Shown piece after piece: positions 5,433-11,144 of a stretch of 11,144 nt of DNA. A program made the translations under genes and the position numbers. The DNA is from an uncultured bacterium (lineage in GTDB: Bacteria; Pseudomonadota; Alphaproteobacteria; Rhodospirillales; Rhodospirillaceae), in contig CAITZE010000456.1 in the NCBI GenBank assembly GCA_903896775.1, forward strand, positions 1 through 11,144, given 5' to 3'. Below the pieces are notes generated by a model. That model did not search any database. It worked only from the letters and a program-made list of their open reading frames with translations, and was not told the DNA's origin. Every line of letters begins with the position of its first letter. Within the stretch, counting starts at the first letter, position 1.

Positions 5433-8400
5433 TTATTCGGCCGGTTGATGATCGGGCGCATGACCGCTTGCCTCGGAGTCGTCGCCATGCGCGGGGTACG
5501 CGACTTCGTATTCCCGGAGTTCGGCCGCTACACGGCCGGGCGAACCGGTCCGCTTGGCCAGCAGCATATAGAAGGTGGGCACGACCACCAACGTCACCAC
5601 CACGGCGAATGACACACCTGTGAAAATCACCACGCCGATGGGACGCCGGCTCTCGGACCCCGCGCCGCTCGCAAAAACCAGCGGCAAGGCGCCCATGACT
5701 GTGGCGAGCGCGGTCATGACAATAGGGCGCAAACGGATGGCGGACGCTTCAACCAGCGCATCGCGGAAGCTGCGCCCAGCATCGCGCAACTGGTTGGTGA
5801 ATTCGACAATCAGGATGCCATTTTTGGCCGCGAGGCCCACGAGCACGATGATGCCGATCTGCGAGAACAGATTGATGCTTTGCCCAAACATCAACAGGCC
5901 CGCTAAAGCCCCGAACACCGCCAGCGGGACGGTCATCATAATGACCATGGGATGAATGAAACTTTCGAACTGCGCGGCCAGCACCAGGAACACGACCACA
6001 AGGGCAAGCGCGAAGCTGAAATAGATCGATGCGCTGTTGTTCTTGAAGTCACCGGCCTCACCACGCCAGGTCAGCACCGCCGTCGAGGGCAATTTTTCCT
6101 GGGCGACACGTTCGACTTCATTGATGACGTCGCCGAGAATCACGTCCGTGCGCGGGGTAAACATCATGGTGATGGCGCGGCGGCGATCGAGCCGCGAGAA
6201 ACTGGCGGCGTAAGAGCCCTCCTCCATCGTCACCAGAGTGGAAAGCGGGATCAGCGCTTTGGTCGTGGTCGAGCGGATATAGATATTGGAGACGTCGTTC
6301 GGTGTGGCGCGGTCGGAATCCTGTCCTTGCAGGACGACATCGTACTCCTCGCCTTTTTCGACAAAGGTGGTGACCTTGCGCGAGCCCAGCATTGCGGCGA
6401 GGGCATCGCCGATATCGCCGACCGAAACACCAAGATCGCCGGCGCGCAGTTGGTCGACACGGATGCGGTACTGCGGCTTGCTTTCGATAAAGCTGTTGCG
6501 CACAGAGATGAACATTGGATTGTCGCGCAAGCCTTCCATCATAGCATCGCGCCAGACGCGCAGCTCTTCGTAAGTTGGGCCACTGATGGCAAGCTGCAAG
6601 CCGCCACCCGGACCACCGGAACTACGCCCGAGGCCGGCCGGCAAGTTACCAACCACTTGTGCGCCGGGGATCGACTGAAGTTTCGGTGTTATCTCAGTCA
6701 TAAAGGCGCTGGTGCTGCGGTGGCGGTCGCCCCATGGCGCCATCCAGATATTCGAGCTGCCCTGGTTACTGTTGCCGCTGACGTTTTCGGTGACACGCAG
6801 GACTTCGCCGTTATCGATATAAGGCTTCATCATATCGACGGCTTTTTTCAGCTGCCGTTCGGTATATTCGGCATTGGAGCCTTCCGGCGCGCGCACCTGA
6901 ATTTGCACCTGCCCACGATCTTCGCGGGGCGTAAATTCTTGCGGCAAGAAGGTGAACAAGAGGCCCGACAATCCGACGATCACGGCAAAGCCGATCAATA
7001 CGAGGCCTGGCATGTCCAGCGCACGGTTGAGAAGACGGACATACGCGCGGCGCATTTTATCGAAGACCTCTTCCGCGATATGCGCCATGCGGCTGTTGTC
7101 GATATCCTGAGTGAGGATTTTGCTGCACATCACCGGCGAGAGCGTGAGCGAGACTAGCATCGAGAACATGACGGCCACAGCCATCGACAACGCGAATTCC
7201 TTAAAGAGACTGCCGACCGCACCTTTCATGAGCGCCACCGGTACGAAGGCTGCGACGAGCACAAGGGTCGTAGACACCACCGCCATGGCGATCTGGCGCG
7301 AGCCGCGTAAAGCCGCGAGTAGCGGCGGTTCTCCCAATTTCATACGCCGGTGAATATTCTCGAGCATGATGATGGCGTCATCCACGACAAGACCAATGGC
7401 GAGAACCATAGCCAGGAGCGTGAGGATGTTCACCGAGAAGCCCAAAGGCCACAGCACAATGGCTGTTGCGATCAACGAAATCGGCACCGTGACCGTGGGA
7501 ATGAGCGCCGCGCGGAGACTGCCGAGGAAAAGATAGATCACGGCCATCACCAGCACGGCCGCAACGCCCACCGCCACGCTGACTTCATGGATCGCGGCGG
7601 AGATGAACAGCGACGTGTCGTTGCTCATTTGGATGTTCACGCCAGCCGGAAGCGTCGGCCTGATCGCGTCCATCTCTTTGCGGATAGCTTCGGCAACATC
7701 GAGAGTCGATGCGCCTGGCTGCTTCACGATCGACAAGCCCACGCCCGAGACGCCGTTACTGGTGAAGACCGAATGTTTGTCGACGGGTCCAAGCTCGACG
7801 GTGGCGATTTCGCCGAGGCGGATTAGATAATTATTGGGACCGCGCGCGACGACCAGCTGGCTGAAATCTTCGGGCGTCTGGAACGTGCGAATGGTGCGCA
7901 AGGTAAAATTGCGGTTTGTGGATTCCAGCTGGCCGGCGCCCAGTTCGACGTTTTCGCGGTGCAGAGCTGCTTCTACATCGGCAACTGTCAAACTGCGCGC
8001 CGCCAAGGCACGCCGGTCGAGCCAAATGCGCATGGCTTTCCTACGGTCGCCGACGGTGTTGATGGTCGCAACACCTTCAATCGACGACAAGCGCGGCATG
8101 ATGGTGAGCACAGCGTAATCAGCCAACTCCATCGGCGAGCGCGACCCGTTCACATTTAAAATGACGATAGGGTCGGAATCGGAATCAGCCTTTTGAATGA
8201 CCGGCGGATCGGCATCCGTCGGCAGGCGGGATGCGATACGGCCGACCTGATCGCGGATATCATTGGCGGCTTCATCGATATCGCGACCTTCGATAAATTC
8301 GAGATTGATGCGCCCCGATCCATCCGACGAGTTGGAGCTGATGGCGGTAATGCCCTGAATGCCGCTGATCTGATCTTCGATCAGTTTTACGACTTTGGAC

Positions 8401-8579
8401 TCAACCACTTCAGCCGATGCGCCGGGATAGTTGATGCCGATGTTGACCACCGGGCGGTCGATGTTCGGCGTTTCGCGCACCGGCAATTGGAAGAAGGCGT
8501 AAAGCCCAAACACAATCAACAGCACGCTCATCACGATGGCGACGACAGGCCGTTTAATCGAGAAATCTGAAAGCAGCAT
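5433..8579 (-). CDS. RND efflux pump inner-membrane permease (HAE1, AcrB-like)
   Basis: The 1048-residue product is full length for the hydrophobe/amphiphile efflux-1 family, which exports drugs, dyes, detergents or other lipophilic molecules using the proton gradient. It has TM1 at ~11-30, then the first periplasmic porter/docking loop (~31-335). The TM2-TM6 block carries the proton-relay pair D400-D401 in IGLVVDDAIIMLEN, with the TM7 region at ~523-546. A second periplasmic loop follows, then TM8-TM12 (~853-1008) with the relay lysine K919 in GLAAKNGILIVEF. These match Asp407, Asp408 and Lys940 of AcrB. The last ~35 residues are a hydrophilic, acidic and His-containing cytoplasmic tail. The ATG has an AGAGG site 6 nt upstream. 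It follows the adaptor gene by 46 bp in one operon. No outer-membrane channel gene is adjacent, so it probably uses a TolC-like protein encoded elsewhere. Substrate unknown. Confidence 0.95.
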   Translation of the reverse strand: MLLSDFSIKRPVVAIVMSVLLIVFGLYAFFQLPVRETPNIDRPVVNIGINYPGASAEVVESKVVKLIEDQISGIQGITAISSNSSDGSGRINLEFIEGRDIDEAANDIRDQVGRIASRLPTDADPPVIQKADSDSDPIVILNVNGSRSPMELADYAVLTIMPRLSSIEGVATINTVGDRRKAMRIWLDRRALAARSLTVADVEAALHRENVELGAGQLESTNRNFTLRTIRTFQTPEDFSQLVVARGPNNYLIRLGEIATVELGPVDKHSVFTSNGVSGVGLSIVKQPGASTLDVAEAIRKEMDAIRPTLPAGVNIQMSNDTSLFISAAIHEVSVAVGVAAVLVMAVIYLFLGSLRAALIPTVTVPISLIATAIVLWPLGFSVNILTLLAMVLAIGLVVDDAIIMLENIHRRMKLGEPPLLAALRGSRQIAMAVVSTTLVLVAAFVPVALMKGAVGSLFKEFALSMAVAVMFSMLVSLTLSPVMCSKILTQDIDNSRMAHIAEEVFDKMRRAYVRLLNRALDMPGLVLIGFAVIVGLSGLLFTFLPQEFTPREDRGQVQIQVRAPEGSNAEYTERQLKKAVDMMKPYIDNGEVLRVTENVSGNSNQGSSNIWMAPWGDRHRSTSAFMTEITPKLQSIPGAQVVGNLPAGLGRSSGGPGGGLQLAISGPTYEELRVWRDAMMEGLRDNPMFISVRNSFIESKPQYRIRVDQLRAGDLGVSVGDIGDALAAMLGSRKVTTFVEKGEEYDVVLQGQDSDRATPNDVSNIYIRSTTTKALIPLSTLVTMEEGSYAASFSRLDRRRAITMMFTPRTDVILGDVINEVERVAQEKLPSTAVLTWRGEAGDFKNNSASIYFSFALALVVVFLVLAAQFESFIHPMVIMMTVPLAVFGALAGLLMFGQSINLFSQIGIIVLVGLAAKNGILIVEFTNQLRDAGRSFRDALVEASAIRLRPIVMTALATVMGALPLVFASGAGSESRRPIGVVIFTGVSFAVVVTLVVVPTFYMLLAKRTGSPGRVAAELREYEVAYPAHGDDSEASGHAPDHQPAE

Positions 8580-8597
8580 GTTGAACCTCTGTCACAG

Positions 8598-8613
8598 GCG
8601 GCTTACGAGCCGC
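8598..8613 (-). repeat. Intercistronic stem-loop between adaptor and permease genes
   Basis: GCGGCT (8598-8603) and AGCCGC (8608-8613) form a perfect 6-bp stem with loop TACG. The stem lies between the adaptor stop codon and the permease ribosome-binding site, with no T-run following, so it is unlikely to be a full terminator. It may affect mRNA stability or the protein ratio. Confidence 0.4.
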
Positions 8614-8625
8614 TGGGCGGCGCGA

Positions 8626-9747
8626 TCAGCCGGGGTGGCGTTCTGCTTCGGTCATCGGCGCAGGCGCGGTGTTGCCGCGTAATTCGTCGGCATTGAGAAG
8701 CTTGATTTTGCCGCCATCGCGCAAATCTTGGAGACCTTCGGTCACGACGATATCACCATCTTGAAGACCGTCGAGGACCTCGACAGCGCCGGTGCGCCGG
8801 CGACCAAGAACCACCTTGAGGCGTTTGACGACGTTATCGGGATTGATCGTGAAAACGTATTGCTGGTCGTTTTCCGGCAACAGCGCGATTTCGGGAATCA
8901 TCACGGATTCCCGCTTGTCCTTGATAAGCTCCACAATCATCAACATGCCCGGGCGCAAACGCAGATCATCGTTGGTGACAATCGCGCGCACCATCACGGA
9001 GCGCGTTGTTGGATCGATGCGGCTGTCGACCGAGACAACCTTGCCTTTAAACGTTTCGCCGGGATAAGCGCTGGCCCCCGCTTCGATGTCGAGGCCGGAC
9101 TTCAGCGTCGACATGAACGTCTCGGGCACAGAGAAGTCGAGTTTCACGACCGAGATATCATCGAGTGTCGTGATGACGGTGCCCGGCGTCACCAGGGCGC
9201 CGAGACTGATACGCCGCGTACCGACGATACCCGGGAACGGCGCGAGAATACGGCGCTCGGAAGACTTCACACGTGCGGCAGCGACATTGGCTTCGGCTTT
9301 TTTGACAAGGGCCACAGCATTATCGACCGTCGACTGAGAGACATGCTGGTCCTTTATGAGACCCATCATGCGGTCGAGTTCTTTTTTCTGCTGCTCGGCG
9401 TTGGCCAATTCGACATTGAGCGCCGCATCTTCGGCGCCGGCATCAATGGCGGCGATCTGATCGCCGCGTTTGAATGTCTGACCATCATCAAAGTCCAGCG
9501 AACGGACAATCCCTTGGGTCTTTGCGGTGAGCGTTACGGACTCGTTGGCGTACAGCGTGCCGATGGCTTCAAGGCGGTCGCCGAAAACTTCGCGGTGTGC
9601 GAGCGCGCCCACCGCTGGGCGCGTGGCCGCACCACGTTGGCGTGGCGGCGCAGCCGGCTTGCCATGAAAATAGAACCAGCTCCCTGCGGCAACGAGGACA
9701 ACCGCAAGACCGGCGACGATGGTTTGTTTTGAAACGGTGTTAGACAT
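8626..9747 (-). CDS. RND efflux periplasmic adaptor (membrane fusion protein)
   Basis: The 373-residue product is a periplasmic adaptor of the HlyD/AcrA type that links an RND permease to an outer-membrane channel. An uncleaved N-terminal anchor or signal (residues ~9-27, IVAGLAVVLVAAGSWFYF) has no lipobox Cys. The first lipoyl half is at ~68-102 (KTQGIVRSLDFDDGQTFKRG). A helical hairpin of about 50 residues follows (~105-163), then the second lipoyl half (LAPFPGIVGTRRISLGALVTPG, split around 168-189). The beta-barrel domain (~200-275) contains SRIDPTTRSVMVRA and RLRPGMLMIVEL. The membrane-proximal domain ends near 350 with DGLQDGDIVVTEGLQDLRDG. The short hairpin suggests pairing with a TolC-type channel, as in AcrA. 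It is the first gene of the operon. The ribosome-binding site before ATG 9747 is weak (AAGCCGAAATAAAA). Confidence 0.93.
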   Translation of the reverse strand: MSNTVSKQTIVAGLAVVLVAAGSWFYFHGKPAAPPRQRGAATRPAVGALAHREVFGDRLEAIGTLYANESVTLTAKTQGIVRSLDFDDGQTFKRGDQIAAIDAGAEDAALNVELANAEQQKKELDRMMGLIKDQHVSQSTVDNAVALVKKAEANVAAARVKSSERRILAPFPGIVGTRRISLGALVTPGTVITTLDDISVVKLDFSVPETFMSTLKSGLDIEAGASAYPGETFKGKVVSVDSRIDPTTRSVMVRAIVTNDDLRLRPGMLMIVELIKDKRESVMIPEIALLPENDQQYVFTINPDNVVKRLKVVLGRRRTGAVEVLDGLQDGDIVVTEGLQDLRDGGKIKLLNADELRGNTAPAPMTEAERHPG

Positions 9748-9832
9748 TTTTATTTCGGCTTAGAGCTGATGCAGTTCCACGCTGGATTTTTTCCCACCGT
9801 GAACCCAAGGCACCCACACCTGCTCCCCACAT

Positions 9833-9864
9833 GTTATAAATCTGACGTTTACATGTACGTAAAC
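9833..9864 (-). promoter_or_regulatory. Candidate promoter and repressor operator of the efflux operon
   Basis: GTTTAC (9847-9852) and GTAAAC (9859-9864) form perfect 6-bp arms around a 6-bp centre, the size and shape of a TetR/AcrR-type operator. On the minus strand, TTTACG (9863-9858) and TATAAC (9838-9833) are possible -35 and -10 boxes 19 bp apart, so the dyad covers the -35 box and part of the spacer. The predicted transcript would have a leader of about 80 nt before the adaptor gene. No regulator gene is present in the window. Confidence 0.5.
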
Positions 9865-9985
9865 TGAAGTTGCAGTCTATCTGATGCGATGATGATCGAC
9901 CACGTCATACTGCGGCTAAACGCGCGCAATGCCCGTTCACAGTTACGTCATTTTGATATCAGGGCGTGGCTGAGAAACGGTGAGA

Positions 9986-10026
9986 TGCGGTTAAAATAAA
10001 CCGCAAGCTATTTATATATAATAGCT
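9986..10026 (-). repeat. Two abutting perfect hairpins after the pip gene
   Basis: TGCGGTT/AACCGCA (9986-9992 and 9999-10005, loop of 6) touches AGCTATT/AATAGCT (10006-10012 and 10020-10026, loop of 7) without a gap. They start 10 bp after the pip stop codon on the minus strand. They may form a double terminator or mRNA 3'-end structure. Neither has a clean T-run after it on the minus strand, so terminator function is uncertain. Confidence 0.45.
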
Positions 10027-10035
10027 GGATATGTA

Positions 10036-10968
10036 TTAGCGATAGAGTTTGAAATCTTCCGTCGCTTTGACGAGAGCGGCACGGATGCCGGGCTCCATAG
10101 AGGAATGGCCCGCATCGGGCACCACGCGGTACTGCGCACCCGACCAGGCCCGTGCCAGCCGATCGGCCGTCGCGATGGGACAGACCATGTCATAGCGGCC
10201 CTGGACGATGACGGCCGGGTGTTTGGCCAGCACGTCGAGGCCTTTTGTCAGTTGGTCAGGCGCAAGAAAACCGCCGTGGACCATGTAATGGGCCTCGATC
10301 CGCGCCATGGAGAGTGCGCCGGCATAAAAATGATCCGCACTTTGATCTTGGCGGCCACCTTTCCCCGCTGGGATAAGGCGCGAGCAGGCGTTTTCATAAG
10401 CGCACCATGCCGCTGCTGCGGGTTTATGCACGGCGGGATCGTTATGCGTGAGGCGCCGGTAATAAGCTGCCAGCAAATCTTCTCGTTCGGCGGGCGGAAT
10501 GTGGCTCGCGAAAGCGCGGTAAGCTTCGGGGAAGAACCACCCCATGCCACTGCCTTGATCGGCACGGCCCACGAACCAATCGACTTCCGGCGGCGTGAAC
10601 AAGAATATGCCGCGCAAGATGAAGCCGATGCAGCGTTCCGGATGAGCTTCGCCGTAGGCTAATGCAAGCGTCGATCCCCAGGAGCCGCCGAAAACAATCC
10701 ATCGCTCGATGCGCAAATGCTCGCGCAGCGCTTCGATATCTTCGACGAGATGCTGCGTGGTGTTATTGCTGAGATCGGCTTCCGGTGTGGAGCGGCCTGC
10801 GCCGCGCTGATCGAAGAGAATGATGCGGTAGCATTCGGGATCGAAAAATCGCCGGTAAGCCGGCGCGGTTCCAGCCCCCGGGCCGCCGTGGAGGAATACC
10901 ACCGGCACGCCCTTGGGATTACCGGACTCTTCCCAATACATACGGTGCGGCGGCTCAAGTTCGAGCAT
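10036..10968 (-). CDS. pip: Prolyl iminopeptidase (peptidase family S33)
   Basis: The enzyme removes N-terminal proline from peptides and belongs to the alpha/beta-hydrolase fold; it is usually cytoplasmic. Numbered from the ATG at 10968, it has the oxyanion motif HGGPG (27-31), DQRGAGRS (53-60), and the nucleophile elbow GGSWGS with Ser96. The cap domain (~125-235) carries the catalytic-site-proximal RIEAHY. The acid Asp260 is in GRYDMVCP and His288 in AGHSSMEP. The family motif NNTT (68-71) is present. The coordinates use the first canonical start, but the conserved N-terminus L-[YF]-P-P-x-x-x-Y-x-S-G is encoded in frame just upstream, so the real protein is longer (see the adjacent entry). 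It is followed by paired hairpins and then the efflux operon, which has its own promoter candidate, so it is probably a separate transcript. Confidence 0.92.
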   Translation of the reverse strand: MLELEPPHRMYWEESGNPKGVPVVFLHGGPGAGTAPAYRRFFDPECYRIILFDQRGAGRSTPEADLSNNTTQHLVEDIEALREHLRIERWIVFGGSWGSTLALAYGEAHPERCIGFILRGIFLFTPPEVDWFVGRADQGSGMGWFFPEAYRAFASHIPPAEREDLLAAYYRRLTHNDPAVHKPAAAAWCAYENACSRLIPAGKGGRQDQSADHFYAGALSMARIEAHYMVHGGFLAPDQLTKGLDVLAKHPAVIVQGRYDMVCPIATADRLARAWSGAQYRVVPDAGHSSMEPGIRAALVKATEDFKLYR

Positions 10969-11061
10969 GCCCGAAGCGTAAGCATCCAGCGGCGGAAACA
11001 GCGGGCGATCATCGGCGGTTTTCGCCGAAGGTCTGGCTGTACTGTTTTCGTGTGCGGCGAT
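10969..11061 (-). other. pip: Probable N-terminal coding extension of pip lacking a canonical start
   Basis: In frame with the pip ATG, this stretch encodes a tail ending LFPPLDAYASG (11001-10969), which matches the conserved start of prolyl iminopeptidases (LYPPxxxYxSGxL). Up to the in-frame TGA at 11085-11083 there is no ATG, GTG or TTG. A GGGAG ribosome-binding-like site (11070-11074) lies 8 nt before an ATC codon (11061-11059), which would give (M)AAHENSTARPSAKTADDRP and a 341-aa protein. ATC as a start is very rare, so a base error or mutation (ATG to ATC) or a frameshift is also possible. Confidence 0.5.
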
Positions 11062-11144
11062 GACCGTATCTCCCGCAAAGCTCAGTCACAGGACCAAGCC
11101 GTCATGTCAGGCAGCTATTTTCAATATCAAGCCGCCGAAGAGCA
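11062..11144. other. Window edge: possible partial gene on either strand
   Basis: On the plus strand an ATG at 11104 opens a frame to the edge (MSGSYFQYQAAEE), with a weak AGGA about 9 nt upstream. This would be a gene divergent from pip. On the minus strand the edge reads LFGGLILKIAA then TGA (11109-11107), which could be the end of a gene upstream of pip, in keeping with the orientation of all other genes. Thirteen codons are too few to decide. Confidence 0.25.

Noticed and set aside
5952..7157. Plus-strand ORF of 401 codons
   Set aside because: It lies entirely antisense to the RND permease, whose domains and catalytic residues are clear; the plus-strand protein shows no recognisable fold and reflects codon bias of the real gene.
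8728..9732. Plus-strand ORF of 334 codons
   Set aside because: It is antisense to the periplasmic adaptor gene, has no recognisable motif and shares almost the same extent as the real frame.
9889..9999. Plus-strand 36-codon ORF (MMIDHVILRL...) in the intergenic region
   Set aside because: There is no ribosome-binding site, no hydrophobic or family pattern, and it ends inside a hairpin; likely chance.
1..11144. Mobile element, CRISPR array, tRNA or rRNA
   Set aside because: No transposase or integrase motifs, spaced repeats, cloverleaf-like or rRNA-like sequence was seen on either strand.

Overview
All confident genes lie on the minus strand, so transcription runs from high to low coordinates. 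The DNA is moderately GC-rich. The gene families point to a Gram-negative alphaproteobacterium: outer-membrane barrels with signal peptides, a two-gene RND efflux operon, a TorF-type porin beside a kdp locus, and a KdpF/KdpA of the form common in that class. The genus cannot be named from the sequence. The genetic code is standard: TGG encodes Trp and TGA serves as a stop in intact genes.

In transcription order: (1) 11061-10036, a prolyl iminopeptidase (pip). Its conserved N-terminal coding sequence continues upstream of the only usable ATG without a canonical start. (2) 10035-9748, an intergenic region with two abutting hairpins and a promoter/operator palindrome ahead of the efflux operon. 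(3) 9747-5433, an RND efflux operon: periplasmic adaptor, then inner-membrane permease of the HAE1 (AcrB-like) family, with no outer-membrane channel gene in the window. (4) 5300-2014, a patatin-like lipid hydrolase overlapping by 4 bp a secreted outer-membrane beta-barrel gene. (5) 2013-1741, an intergenic region with a terminator and a compact promoter. (6) 1740-1009, a TorF-family porin with a TTG start and a strong terminator. (7) 950-1, a kdp (high-affinity K+ uptake ATPase) locus. It keeps a promoter/leader region, a 27-aa membrane ORF, kdpF and the first ~80 codons of kdpA. It then jumps within about 100 bp to the C-terminal ATPase domain of kdpD.

The strongest anomaly is this collapsed kdp locus. 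Most of kdpA, all of kdpB and kdpC, and most of kdpD are absent between correctly ordered and oriented ends, and the surviving kdpA piece also carries a Trp-to-stop change. It is either a real internal deletion with decay or an assembly/sequence artefact. Other points of interest are a possible switch-like fold just before the first ribosome-binding site of the kdp leader, the coupled patatin/outer-membrane barrel pair, and the missing start codon of pip. No RNA genes, insertion sequences, CRISPR arrays or phage genes were seen.
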